From positions 1 through 53,281 of the forward strand of contig JAIXXG010000082.1 of the NCBI GenBank assembly GCA_027490915.1: a DNA stretch of 53,281 nucleotides, read 5' to 3'. Below, piece by piece: positions 7,991-16,762 of the stretch. How positions within the stretch are numbered: position 1 is the first letter of the stretch; each line of letters opens with the position of its first letter. The notes under the pieces were generated by a model, which saw nothing but the letters and a program-made list of their open reading frames with translations, was not told the origin of the DNA and searched no databases. Both the position numbers and the translations under genes were made by a program. The DNA is from Microbacteriaceae bacterium. GTDB lineage: Bacteria > Actinomycetota > Actinomycetes > Actinomycetales > Microbacteriaceae.

Positions 7991-9943
7991 CTAGTGTGCG
8001 GCGCGCGAACGGAGTGAGCGCAGCGTCAGCGCCCCGGCCACCGACAGCGCCAGGGCGAGCGCAAACAGCAGGGGCAGAGCGGGCGACGGACCGGTCGCCG
8101 CGAGCCCGCCGCCGGTGAGCGCGGCGTCGTCGCTCGCGTCGCCCTCGCCGTCGTCCTCGGGCAGCGGCAGCGTCGGCAGCTCGGTGTCGACCGGCAGGGC
8201 GGCGACCTCGTCGTCCCAGACGACCTCGGTCGCGCCGACCACCGAGACGCCGGCGGCGCGAACGGTGCGCGAGATGGTGCCCGCGAGCGCGTCGTCGTCG
8301 GTCACGGTGTACTCGTCGACGGCCCAGCACGTCGTCCACGCGCCCGGCTCGAGAGAGATCGCATCGCACGTGACGGTGCCGAAGACGGGGTCGTCGACGG
8401 TGACGTTGTCGAGCGGCGCGTTGCCGGCGTTGGTGACGGTGAACCAGGCACGGATGCGGTCGCCCGCCATCGGCGTGCTGCTCGGGTCGGTCGCGCTCAG
8501 GTTCTCGTGCGACACGGCCACGGTGATCGCCGGCAGCAGAGCGGCCGTGCTGATCGTCGCGATCGACTCGGTCGACTCGACGGCCGCGGCGCCGTACGGC
8601 GGGGTCGCCTGCGCCACGGCGCCGTTCGACACCGAGCCGACGGCGAGGTCGGAGGCGTCGACCGTGCGCACCGCGGTGCCGCTGCAGGTCGCCGTCTCGC
8701 CGACCGCGAGCGTGGTCGGAACGCACGTGATCGTGCCGCCCTCGGGGTCGACGACGGTGACGTCGCTCAGGGCGACGTCGCCCGTGTTGGTGACGAGGTA
8801 CGACCAGGTGATCGTGTCGCCGACGGCCGCGGCGTCCTGCCGCTCGATCGGGCTCACCGTGCCGGTGGTCACGATCGAGAGCGCGGGCGCATCCGGCGCG
8901 ACGGCGGTCTCGGTCGTGTTCGAGGTCGAGGTCATGGCCGTCGTCGTGACGGTGTCGGTGAACTGCGCGGTCGCGGTGTTGTCGACCCCCGCCAGCGCGG
9001 CGACGTCGTCGACGACGACCGAGAAGCTGACGGTGGCGGATGCTCCGATCGCGAGGCTTCCGCCCGCCGAGCCCGTCGCCCCCGCGCCCACCGGCACCCG
9101 CAGCTCGCGCGTGGCCGGGTCGTACGTGCCGAGGTCAGAGCTCAGGGATCCGGGCACGAGCGTCACGCCGGCCGGCAGCACGTCGCTGAGCACGACACCC
9201 GTCGCTGCGGCGCCCCCGTCGTTGCGCGTCGCGATCGCGTAGGTGAGCGTCTCGCCGAGGCGCACGGGGTCGCTCGCGGCGGAGGTGTCGACGCTCTTGG
9301 TGGTGACGAGGCAGGCGCTCGAGGTCACCGAGACGTCGTCAATGAAGTTGCCGAAGGTCGCGTTGCCGTTGGCGCTGCTGATCGACACGAACGCGAGCCG
9401 CGTCGTCGTCTGCCCGGCCGGAACCGTGTACAGGCCGGAGTAGGTGGTCCAGGTGAGCCCGGTCGACGCGGTCGTCCGCAGCGCGAGGGTCGCGTCGGGC
9501 GCGCCGAGGCGCACCTCCATGACGTCGACCCCGGTGCGGCCGCGGTGCTGCACCTGCCAGCGGATCGTCTCGCCCGGGGTCGTCGCGACGTCTTGGAACA
9601 TGGTCGCCCGCTGGTTCGCGTTGATCTCGGCGAACTGCGAGCCCTGCGGCACCGGCACGCCCTGGAACGGCGAGCGCCAGATCTCGATGCGGTTGTCGGT
9701 GGCGCTGGTCTCCCAGCCGGGAACGGCCGATTCGAGCACCGACGACCAGCTGTTGGCGGCGATGGTCGGGGTCTCGAACGACCCGTTCTCGAGCGCGACG
9801 GGTGAGCAGGCGCTGGGGCTCTGCTGCGCCGCGGCCGGCGAGAGGGGAAGGGCGGGCACGGCGACGACCGCCAGGCCGAGCGTGACGGCCCAGGCGGCCG
9901 CCGCGGCACGACGGCGCGCGCGAGAATTCGGGTAGTGCTGCAC
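7991..9943 (-). CDS. Secreted DUF11-repeat surface protein with LAxTG anchor
   Basis: A 650-residue protein. The GTG at 9943 has AGGGAG 9 bases upstream; longer frames add a non-signal extension and are rejected. A signal peptide (RRR, hydrophobic stretch, AAAQQ near residue 40) is followed by an N-terminal domain of the carbohydrate-binding or DUF642-like type (NGSFETP... PGWETS... at about residues 50-200). At least three DUF11-type Ig-like modules follow, marked by the NTG or NxG turns (VTNTGDVALSDVTV, VTNAGNAPLDNVTV). An acidic linker leads to LAATG at 614-618, a helix and a basic tail. Such proteins are exported, wall-anchored and often adhesive; that role is inferred. Confidence 0.85.
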   Translation of the reverse strand: MQHYPNSRARRRAAAAAWAVTLGLAVVAVPALPLSPAAAQQSPSACSPVALENGSFETPTIAANSWSSVLESAVPGWETSATDNRIEIWRSPFQGVPVPQGSQFAEINANQRATMFQDVATTPGETIRWQVQHRGRTGVDVMEVRLGAPDATLALRTTASTGLTWTTYSGLYTVPAGQTTTRLAFVSISSANGNATFGNFIDDVSVTSSACLVTTKSVDTSAASDPVRLGETLTYAIATRNDGGAAATGVVLSDVLPAGVTLVPGSLSSDLGTYDPATRELRVPVGAGATGSAGGSLAIGASATVSFSVVVDDVAALAGVDNTATAQFTDTVTTTAMTSTSNTTETAVAPDAPALSIVTTGTVSPIERQDAAAVGDTITWSYLVTNTGDVALSDVTVVDPEGGTITCVPTTLAVGETATCSGTAVRTVDASDLAVGSVSNGAVAQATPPYGAAAVESTESIATISTAALLPAITVAVSHENLSATDPSSTPMAGDRIRAWFTVTNAGNAPLDNVTVDDPVFGTVTCDAISLEPGAWTTCWAVDEYTVTDDDALAGTISRTVRAAGVSVVGATEVVWDDEVAALPVDTELPTLPLPEDDGEGDASDDAALTGGGLAATGPSPALPLLFALALALSVAGALTLRSLRSRAAH

Positions 9944-10036
9944 GGGTTCGGGCTCCCTGAACAACGAGTAAAAGTGAAGAGTATCCAGCCCTGAGCCGGG
10001 GCGGGAGGGGTTCCGGCTGGGAGAGGCTCCGCATCC

Positions 10037-10056
10037 CACCCCCAAAAGGCGGGGTG
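10037..10056 (-). terminator. Candidate terminator downstream of nucS
   Basis: A 6-bp stem (CACCCC/GGGGTG, 10037-10042 with 10051-10056) with an A/T-containing 8-base loop, about 10 bases past the nucS stop at 10067 in the direction of transcription. Confidence 0.4.
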
Positions 10057-10066
10057 CGCGCGTGCA

Positions 10067-10762
10067 CTAGAAGAGGCGCGGAACCCCGTCGTCCATGCCG
10101 CGCATGGCGTCGTAGTCGAGCAACAGGCAGCGGATGCCGCGGTCTTCGGCGAGCGTGCGCGCCTGCGGCGTGATTTCCTGCGCGGCGAACACCCCGGCGA
10201 CGGGTGCGAGCAGCGGGTCGCGGTTCATGAGCTCGAGGTAGCGCGTCAGCTGCTCGACGCCGTCGATGCCGCCCCGGCGCTTGATCTCGACGGCGACGGA
10301 TGCTCCGCTCGCGTCGCGCGCCAGAATGTCGACCGGCCCGATCGCCGTCATGTACTCGCGGCGCACGAGCGTGAAGCCCTCGCCGAGCAGCTCGATGTGC
10401 TCGGCCAGCAGCTTCTGCAGGTGCGCCTCGACGCCGTCTTTCTGCAGGCCGGGGTCGACGCCCAGCTCGTGCGCCGAGTCGTGCAGCACCTCGTGGATGC
10501 TGACCACGAGCAGGTCGGCGGTCTTCGCGTGCGTGACCCGCCACAGCTCGACCACGCCGGCTTCGCGCTGGTCGTCGTCGGGCTCGTCGACGACGAGCGT
10601 GCACGGCGGGCTCATCCAGTTGAGCGGCTTGTAGCTGAGGGAATCGGCGTGCACGAGCAGGCTGCCGTCGCTCTTGTGGATGAGCAGGCGCGTCGCGAGC
10701 GGCAGGTGCGCGCTGAGCCGACCCGCGTAGTCGACCGAGCAGCGAGCAATGACGAGACGCAC
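10067..10762 (-). CDS. nucS: Mismatch-specific endonuclease NucS (EndoMS)
   Basis: A 231-residue protein whose start ([16 protein letters not shown]) matches actinobacterial NucS. NucS replaces MutS/MutL mismatch repair in actinobacteria: the dimer cuts both strands at a mismatch with the help of the beta clamp. The N-terminal half is the DNA-binding/dimerisation domain and the C-terminal half a RecB-like nuclease with the core acidic and Lys residues (GPVDILARD, then VAVEIKRR). The C-terminus ends PRLF, which resembles the short beta-clamp-binding tail described for this family. The GTG start at 10762 has no ribosome site; TAGGCT lies 6 bases upstream, so the mRNA is probably leaderless. Length matches the family. 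Confidence 0.95.
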   Translation of the reverse strand: MRLVIARCSVDYAGRLSAHLPLATRLLIHKSDGSLLVHADSLSYKPLNWMSPPCTLVVDEPDDDQREAGVVELWRVTHAKTADLLVVSIHEVLHDSAHELGVDPGLQKDGVEAHLQKLLAEHIELLGEGFTLVRREYMTAIGPVDILARDASGASVAVEIKRRGGIDGVEQLTRYLELMNRDPLLAPVAGVFAAQEITPQARTLAEDRGIRCLLLDYDAMRGMDDGVPRLF

Positions 10763-10768
10763 CCGCCC

Positions 10769-10774
10769 AGCCTA
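10769..10774 (-). promoter_or_regulatory. -10 box for a leaderless nucS transcript
   Basis: TAGGCT on the minus strand, 6 bases before the GTG start of nucS; no ribosome binding site between them. Confidence 0.6.
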
Positions 10775-10785
10775 CGGCGCGGCGG

Positions 10786-11607
10786 TCACGCCCAGAGGCC
10801 GGGGCGGCGCTCCTCCGCGGTCGCGTTGCCGCCGTCGACGACGAGCAGCTGGCCGGTGATGTAACTCGCGCCCGGGCTCGCCAGCCAGGCGATCGCGCTG
10901 GCGATCTCGTCGGGCCGGCCGCTGCGCCCGAGCGGCACGAGCTCGCCCTCTTCTGCCTCCTGCGGCAGTTGCGACCCGGTCGCGATCCAGCCCGGCGCGA
11001 CCGCGTTGACCGTGATGCCGTTGCGCGCCTCGTCGATCGCGAGCCCGCGCGTGAACCCGAGCACGCCGGCCTTCGCTGTTGCGTAGCCGAGGTCGTCGCG
11101 CGCGGCCTGCACGGCGCCGGTCGTCGACGCCACCGTCACGATGCGGCCCCAGCCGGCCTCCCGCATCGCCGGAACGACCGCGCGCGTCACGAGGAACACG
11201 CTGGTGAGGTTCACGTCGACCGCGCTGCGCCACTCGTCGACGCTCATGCCGATGTCGCCGCGCGGCATCTCCTCGCCGACCGCCACCATGCCCGCGTTGT
11301 TGACCAGGATGCTGAGCGCGCCAGCGGCCTCGACCGCAGCCGCGACGGCCCGCGTCGCGCCCTGCTCGGTGTCGAGCCGCGCGACCACGCCGTGCGCCGC
11401 GAACCCCGCGTCGGCCAGCTCGGCCACGCGCTCGTCGATGCGGTCGGTCGTGGCCGTCATCACCACGCGGGCACCCCGCTCGGCGAGCGCGCGGGCGGTG
11501 GCGAAGCCGATACCCGAGGTCGATCCGCACCCGGTGACGAGGGCCGCGCGGCCGGTCAGGTCGAGGTCGGCGGGCAGGGGAGGTCGCGCGGCGGCGGAGC
11601 TCGTCAT
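10786..11607 (-). CDS. Short-chain dehydrogenase/reductase
   Basis: A 273-residue classical SDR. The cofactor loop is TGCGSTSGIG (about residues 25-34), followed by NNAG, the catalytic Ser in VASTTGA, and YATAK with catalytic Tyr and Lys. The C-terminal PGWIATG and GRPDEIASAIAWLAS segments are typical of the FabG-like group. It reduces a carbonyl or oxidises a hydroxyl with NAD(P)H; the substrate is not predictable. The ATG at 11607 has TAGGCT 6 bases upstream and no ribosome site, so leaderless translation is likely. That TAGGCT overlaps the stop codon of the upstream MFS gene, so this gene has its own promoter inside the end of its neighbour. Confidence 0.9.
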   Translation of the reverse strand: MTSSAAARPPLPADLDLTGRAALVTGCGSTSGIGFATARALAERGARVVMTATTDRIDERVAELADAGFAAHGVVARLDTEQGATRAVAAAVEAAGALSILVNNAGMVAVGEEMPRGDIGMSVDEWRSAVDVNLTSVFLVTRAVVPAMREAGWGRIVTVASTTGAVQAARDDLGYATAKAGVLGFTRGLAIDEARNGITVNAVAPGWIATGSQLPQEAEEGELVPLGRSGRPDEIASAIAWLASPGASYITGQLLVVDGGNATAEERRPGLWA

Positions 11608-11613
11608 GCGAGG

Positions 11614-11619
11614 AGCCTA
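11614..11619 (-). promoter_or_regulatory. -10 box for a leaderless SDR transcript
   Basis: TAGGCT on the minus strand, 6 bases before the ATG at 11607. Its TAG is also the stop codon of the MFS gene (11617-11619). Confidence 0.55.
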
Positions 11620-12873
11620 GGGCTGGGCATCCGCATCGGTCGGGGCGGTGGCGCGGTCGGCGCCCGCGGCCGCGCCCGTCTCGCGCGCCGCGGGCGTCGC
11701 GACGAACGCGACCCCGATGAGCACGAGCACGACCCAGAAGGCGGTGAGCAGCCCGACGGCCTCGCCGAGGAACCCGATGAGCGGCGGCCCGACGAGGAAG
11801 GCGAAGTAGCCGACGGTCGCCACCGCCGAGACGCGCGCGGCGGCCTTGGCGGGGTCGTCGGCCGCGGCCGACATGCCGACCGGGAACCCGAGCGACGCAC
11901 CCAGACCCCACGCGACGATGCCGATGCCCGCGGCGATCGGGTTGTCGACCGTGATGAGCAGAGCGAGGCCCGCGATGGCGAGCAGCGCCGACGCGCGCAG
12001 CACCGGCACGCGGCCGAAGCGGTCGAGCACCCACACCCCGCCGATGCGGCCCGCCGTCATGGCGACGGCGAAGAGCGTGAAGGCAAGAGCGCCGGTGGCC
12101 TCGTCGGCTCCACGGTCGTCGACGATCGCGAGGGCGAGCCAGTCGTTGGCCGAGCCCTCGGCGAAGGCCATGCCGAGCACGATGAGCCCGATGAGCAGCG
12201 TGCGCGGCTCGCGCCAGATCGCCATGCGCTCGCCGAAGGTCGTGCGCGCCGGGCCGTCACCGTCATCGTCGAGACCGGGCAGGGCGCGGTTCTTCGGCAA
12301 GTACCGCACCACCACGAGCGCGGCGATGCCGAGCACGATCGCCATGACGGCGGTGTGCGCATCCACGCCGATGTTCAGGGCGCTGACGCCCGCGGCGATG
12401 CCCGCCCCGGTGATGGTGCCGAGGCTCCACGAGGCGTGGAACCACGGCATGATGCTGCGGCCCTGCGCCTGCTCGACGCCCGCGCCCTCGACGTTCATCG
12501 CGACGTCGGTGAGACCCGAGGCGGCGCCGAACAGCGCGAGGCCGATGAAGGTGATCGCGAAGCTCTGCAGCGTCGCCGCGCCGAGGCCCATGACCGCGAG
12601 CGCACCGAGGCTCGTCAGCAGCGCGACCAGGATGGTCGTGCGCGAGCCGATGCGGGCGATGATGTGCGACGAGGCGAGCAGGCCCGCGATCGATCCGCCA
12701 GCCATGCCCATGATGAGGATGCCGAACTCGTCGGTGCGCACGTCGAGCGCGTCGCGCACGGCGGGCGTGCGCGCGAACCAGGTGGCCATCGCGAGCCCGT
12801 TGATGGCGAACACCGCGAAGACGGCGAGGCGCCAGGCGGCGAGCGACGGACGGGTGCCGGTGGAGGTGGTCAC
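11617..12873 (-). CDS. MFS transporter
   Basis: A 418-residue protein with about 12 predicted membrane helices and the two-half architecture of the major facilitator superfamily. A central loop rich in Asp, Gly and Pro (LPGLDDDGDGPARTT) lies between helices 6 and 7. The GTG start at 12873 follows GAAAGG by 5 bases. It is of the type that resembles the fucose-permease/YbjJ-like branch, judged by the N-terminal WFARTPAVRDALDV region (GxxxARxPxxRxxL pattern). The substrate is unknown. It ends on the TAG that also forms the -10 box of the SDR gene. Confidence 0.85.
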   Translation of the reverse strand: MTTSTGTRPSLAAWRLAVFAVFAINGLAMATWFARTPAVRDALDVRTDEFGILIMGMAGGSIAGLLASSHIIARIGSRTTILVALLTSLGALAVMGLGAATLQSFAITFIGLALFGAASGLTDVAMNVEGAGVEQAQGRSIMPWFHASWSLGTITGAGIAAGVSALNIGVDAHTAVMAIVLGIAALVVVRYLPKNRALPGLDDDGDGPARTTFGERMAIWREPRTLLIGLIVLGMAFAEGSANDWLALAIVDDRGADEATGALAFTLFAVAMTAGRIGGVWVLDRFGRVPVLRASALLAIAGLALLITVDNPIAAGIGIVAWGLGASLGFPVGMSAAADDPAKAAARVSAVATVGYFAFLVGPPLIGFLGEAVGLLTAFWVVLVLIGVAFVATPAARETGAAAGADRATAPTDADAQP

Positions 12874-12950
12874 GGCGGCCTTTCGATGGGGGCGGATGCT
12901 CGCACGCCGCCCCGCGGCGCTCCGAGCTATTCCAACCCTAACGAACGGGC

Positions 12951-13637
12951 CTACCCGTCCTCATCCGGCACGAAGCGGTAGCCCATCCCTGCTTCGGTCA
13001 GCAGGTATCGCGGCTCGGCGGGCAGGGGCTCGAGTTTCTTCCGCAATTGCGAGAGGTAGAGCCGGAGGTAGCTCGGGTCGGTCTGGAAGGTGGGCCCCCA
13101 CACCGCCGTCAGCAGCGTCTCGCGTGTGACGAGCGATCGGGGGTGCCGCAGCAGGGTCTCGAGTATCCGCCACTCCGTCGGCGTGAGGCGCACGGGCTTG
13201 CCCGCCCGGGTGACCAGTCGGCTACCGAGATCGACCTCGGCGTCGCCGAAGCGCACAACCGACGCCTCCGCCGGCGCGGGGGTCGTGCGTCGCGTCAGCG
13301 CGCGCACCCGCGCGAGCAGCTCGTCGATCACGAAAGGCTTGGTGATGTAGTCGTCGGCTCCCGCGTCGAGGGCCTCCACCTTGTCCCACGACTCCGTTCG
13401 GCCGGAGATGACCAAGATCGGCACGGTCGACCATCCCCGCACGGCGGTGATCACCTCGATTCCGGTGAGACCGGGCATGCCGAGGTCGAGCACGATGATG
13501 TCGGGATGCGCGTCACCGGCGCGCGCCAGCGCGTCCGCTCCATCGAGGGCGGTCGAGACGTCGTAGCCTCGGGCGCGCAGTGTGATGGCGAGCGCCCGCA
13601 CCATCTGCGGGTCGTCGTCGGCCAGAAGCACTTTCAC
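12951..13637 (-). CDS. kdpE: Response regulator KdpE
   Basis: A 228-residue OmpR-type regulator. The receiver domain has acidic residues Asp7-Asp9, the phospho-acceptor Asp51 (LDLGMP) and the conserved Lys in YITKPF. The winged-helix DNA-binding domain covers about residues 125-228 (LTPTEWRILETLLRHP... GYRFV). It receives phosphate from KdpD and activates kdp transcription when potassium or turgor is low. The GTG at 13637 overlaps the kdpD stop by 4 bases (GTGA) and has GGAGG 7 bases upstream. An open frame extends further upstream but only through antisense of kdpD. It is the last gene of the kdpABCDE unit. Confidence 0.93.
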   Translation of the reverse strand: MKVLLADDDPQMVRALAITLRARGYDVSTALDGADALARAGDAHPDIIVLDLGMPGLTGIEVITAVRGWSTVPILVISGRTESWDKVEALDAGADDYITKPFVIDELLARVRALTRRTTPAPAEASVVRFGDAEVDLGSRLVTRAGKPVRLTPTEWRILETLLRHPRSLVTRETLLTAVWGPTFQTDPSYLRLYLSQLRKKLEPLPAEPRYLLTEAGMGYRFVPDEDG

Positions 13638-16117
13638 GGCGTGACCTCCGTCGTCGGAAGGGTGAGCACGACCGTCAGGCCGCCACCCGGAGTGTCCTCC
13701 GCATCGAGAGACCCGCCCATGGCTTCGGCGAACCCCCGCGAGAGCGCCAGGCCGAGCCCGAGTCCCGCCGTGTTGTCGGTGTCTGTCGTGCGCTGGAAAG
13801 GCTGGAAGGCGCGCGTCTTCTCCTCGCCCTGCAGCCCGGGGCCCCGATCGATCACCCGGATCTGCGCCGTCTCTCTCCACGCGCTCACCGAGATCAGCGG
13901 AGGGGCTTCTGCCGGTGAGTAGCGAAGGGCGTTCGTGAGCACGTTGACCAGAGCGCGACGCGCGAGCACCGGATCGGCGCGCAGCGGGGGGACCTCGGCG
14001 AGGTCGATGGTCACGGCGCCCGGTCCGAGCGACAGTTCGTCGAGAACTTCGCTGATGAGCGCGTGGGCGTCGACCTCCACGAGGTGCACCCCGAGCATCC
14101 CGGCCTGCAGTCTGCTGACATCGAGAAGGTCGGTCAGCAGGTCGGTGAGGGCCTCCAACGAGTCTTCGGCGGTGCGCAGCAGCTCGGCCCGGTCGTCGTC
14201 GCTCAGCGGAACGTCGGTCGCGGCCAGGGAACTGATCGCGGCCGTGGCCGACGCGAGGGGGCGGCGCACGTCGTGGCCCACGGCGGCGAGCAGTGCGCTG
14301 CGCATGCGATCAGCTTCCGCCAGCGGTTCGGCGGTCTCGGCGGCCAGGGCGAGACGACGCTGGGTGAGTGCTGCGGCGACCTGCGCGACGAACGCACCCA
14401 CGATCGTCCGCTCCGACGGCGTCATCGGAGCGCCGCGGATGTAGAGCGACGCTCCGTCGCCCACCGGCAGGATCGTCTCGACATCGCTCTCGCTGGCCAG
14501 TGCGGCGTCGCGCGATGAGGCGGTGATCTCTCCCGCCTCGAGCAGCAGCACACTCGAGAACCCGAAGGTCTCGCGCAGTCGGTGCACGAGGGCACCCAGC
14601 GCGTCGGTGCCGGAGATGACGGCCCCCGCGATGCTCACGAGCGTGCGTGCCTCTGCCGCTGAGCGGCGGGCCGCGCGACTGCGGCGGGCCGCTTGATCGA
14701 CCACCACGCTGACCATGACGGCGACGGCAATGAAGATGCCGACCGCGACGAGATCGCGGGCGCTGTGGGCGGTGAAGGTGTACAGCGGCTCGATGAAGAA
14801 GTAGTTCAGCAGAGCGCCGCCGAGCACGGCGGCCGTCACGGCGGGCCAGATACCGCCGACGAGGGCGATGATGACAATCGCCGTCTGGAAGGCGAGGACG
14901 TCGGTGACGAGCGTCTCGCGCGAGCGCAGTTCGCTGAGCACAGCCGTGAGCCCCGGCAGCAGCGTGAGCGTGAGGGCGAATCCGGCGAGTCGTCGACGCC
15001 AGCCCAGGGCGCCGCGCGCCGCCGGCAGTCGCTGTGAGCCGCGCTGACCGTGCGGAACGATGTGCACGTCGATGTCGCCGGCCATGCGCACGACTGCCCC
15101 ACTGACGCCCTGCCCGCCGAGCAGGGTGGCGAGCCGTGAGCGACGGCTGACGCCGATGACGAGCTGGCTCGCATTCACCCCGCGCGCGAACTCGAGCAGC
15201 GCGCTCGCGGTCGAGGAAGCCTGGATGCGGTGGAAGCTTCCTCCGAGGCTTCGCACGAGGCGTTCGTCGGCCTCGAGCGTCGACGTCGGGCGGATGAGCC
15301 CATCGGGCTCGCTCACGTGAACGGCCAGCAGCTCCGCCGCGCCGGATCGAGCGGCGATGCGCGCGGCACGACGAATCACGGTGGCGCCCTCGGGCCCGCC
15401 GGTAACGGCGACGACGACCCGCTCACGGGTCTCCCACGCAGCGTCGATACCCTGATCGGCGCGGTAGCGCTGCAGCGCATCGTCAACCTCATCGGCAAGC
15501 CACAGCAGCGCCAATTCGCGCAGCGCCGTGAGGTTGCCGAGCCGGAAGTAGTTGCCGAGCGCGGCGTCGATGCGCTCCGCCGGATACACGAGGCCCTCCG
15601 CCAGCCGGTCACGCAATGCTTGCGGGGCGATGTCGACAAGCTCGATGCGATCTGCCTCGCGCAGCACGGCATCGGGCACCGTCTCTCGCTGGCTCGTGCC
15701 GGTGATGCGATCGACCACATCGGTGAGCGACTCGATGTGCTGGATGTTGACCGTCGTCATGACATCGATGCCGGCATCGAGCAGCACGTGCACGTCCATC
15801 CACCGCTTCTCGCGCGCGGATCCGGGTGCATTGCTGTGCGCGAGCTCGTCGATGACCGCCACAGACGGGGCTCGCCGCAGAACCGCATCGGTGTCGAGCT
15901 CGAAGAGCTCAACTCCTCGATGCTGCACGGCACGCAGAGCAACACGCTCGAGCCCCTCGATGAGGTCGGCCGTGGCTGGCCGGCCGTGCGACTCGACGAC
16001 CCCGATGACCACATCGACCCCGCTCTCGCGCAGCCGATGCGCCTCCTCCAACATCGCGAAGGTCTTTCCGACACCCGGGGACGCCCCGAGGAAGACGCGC
16101 AACCGTCCGCGTGCCAC
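13634..16117 (-). CDS. kdpD: Potassium sensor histidine kinase KdpD
   Basis: An 827-residue protein of normal KdpD length. The N-terminal KdpD domain has a Walker A motif (GASPGVGKT, residues 11-19) and DELAHSN. A Usp-like domain follows (about 225-360), then four membrane helices of the DUF4118 type (about 375-475), a GAF-like region, and the kinase core. The phospho-accepting His is His615 in GHDVRRP, where many KdpDs have SHDLRTP. The ATP-binding N box (NVLTNALRYS), DRGPG and GLGLGLALS follow. It senses potassium limitation and phosphorylates KdpE. The GTG start at 16117 has GGAGGAGG 7 bases upstream, 27 bases after kdpC. Confidence 0.94.
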   Translation of the reverse strand: MARGRLRVFLGASPGVGKTFAMLEEAHRLRESGVDVVIGVVESHGRPATADLIEGLERVALRAVQHRGVELFELDTDAVLRRAPSVAVIDELAHSNAPGSAREKRWMDVHVLLDAGIDVMTTVNIQHIESLTDVVDRITGTSQRETVPDAVLREADRIELVDIAPQALRDRLAEGLVYPAERIDAALGNYFRLGNLTALRELALLWLADEVDDALQRYRADQGIDAAWETRERVVVAVTGGPEGATVIRRAARIAARSGAAELLAVHVSEPDGLIRPTSTLEADERLVRSLGGSFHRIQASSTASALLEFARGVNASQLVIGVSRRSRLATLLGGQGVSGAVVRMAGDIDVHIVPHGQRGSQRLPAARGALGWRRRLAGFALTLTLLPGLTAVLSELRSRETLVTDVLAFQTAIVIIALVGGIWPAVTAAVLGGALLNYFFIEPLYTFTAHSARDLVAVGIFIAVAVMVSVVVDQAARRSRAARRSAAEARTLVSIAGAVISGTDALGALVHRLRETFGFSSVLLLEAGEITASSRDAALASESDVETILPVGDGASLYIRGAPMTPSERTIVGAFVAQVAAALTQRRLALAAETAEPLAEADRMRSALLAAVGHDVRRPLASATAAISSLAATDVPLSDDDRAELLRTAEDSLEALTDLLTDLLDVSRLQAGMLGVHLVEVDAHALISEVLDELSLGPGAVTIDLAEVPPLRADPVLARRALVNVLTNALRYSPAEAPPLISVSAWRETAQIRVIDRGPGLQGEEKTRAFQPFQRTTDTDNTAGLGLGLALSRGFAEAMGGSLDAEDTPGGGLTVVLTLPTTEVTP

Positions 16118-16144
16118 CTCTGCGCCTCCTCCGTGCCTCGCGCC

Positions 16145-16738
16145 CTACTGCAGCTCGGCGAGGGCGATGTTGAGCGCGAGCACCGACACCCGCGGCTCGC
16201 CGATGTAGCCGAGCGTACGCCCCTCGATGAGGCGATCGATGAGTGCCTGCACGGCGCTCAGCTCGAGACCCCGCGCGTCGGCGATGCGCGGCGCCTGCAG
16301 CGCGGCATAGGCGGGTGAGATGTGCGGGTCGAGGCCGGACGCCGAGGCGGTGAGGGCATCCGCCGGAATCGAGGCGGGGTCGACCCCTTCTCGTGTGGCG
16401 ATGGATGCCCGCCGCTCGTCGATCGCCGCCACCAGCTCGTCGCTCTCGGGCCCGAGGTTCGACCCGCCCGAGCCCGCCGCGTCGTAGCCGACCGCGGACG
16501 GTCGCGACTGAAACCACTGCTCGAGCGCTTCGCCGTCATCGTCGGTGAACGACTGCCCGATGAGCGCTGATCCGACGACCTCGCCGTCATGCGTGAGAAG
16601 TGAGCCGTTCGCCTGGCTCGGCAGCAGCACCTGACCGACCGCCAGCACCGCTGCGGTGTAGCCGATGCCGAGCACGAGGGTCATGATCAGCAGCACGCGC
16701 AGCGCGGTGAGCGACTGTCGCAGCAGGGGGTGTCGCAT
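16145..16738 (-). CDS. kdpC: Potassium-transporting ATPase subunit KdpC
   Basis: A 197-residue subunit with one N-terminal membrane helix (about residues 10-38) and a soluble domain. It carries the KdpC hallmarks GSALIGQ, FQSRPSA..YDAAGSGGSNLGP, ASGLDPHISPAYA and the C-terminal NIALAELQ. KdpC assembles with KdpA and KdpB in the membrane and stabilises the pump. The gene lies 24 bases after kdpB. Confidence 0.95.
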   Translation of the reverse strand: MRHPLLRQSLTALRVLLIMTLVLGIGYTAAVLAVGQVLLPSQANGSLLTHDGEVVGSALIGQSFTDDDGEALEQWFQSRPSAVGYDAAGSGGSNLGPESDELVAAIDERRASIATREGVDPASIPADALTASASGLDPHISPAYAALQAPRIADARGLELSAVQALIDRLIEGRTLGYIGEPRVSVLALNIALAELQ

Positions 16739-16762
16739 GGTGTGCTCCTTCGAGAGTGCGAG

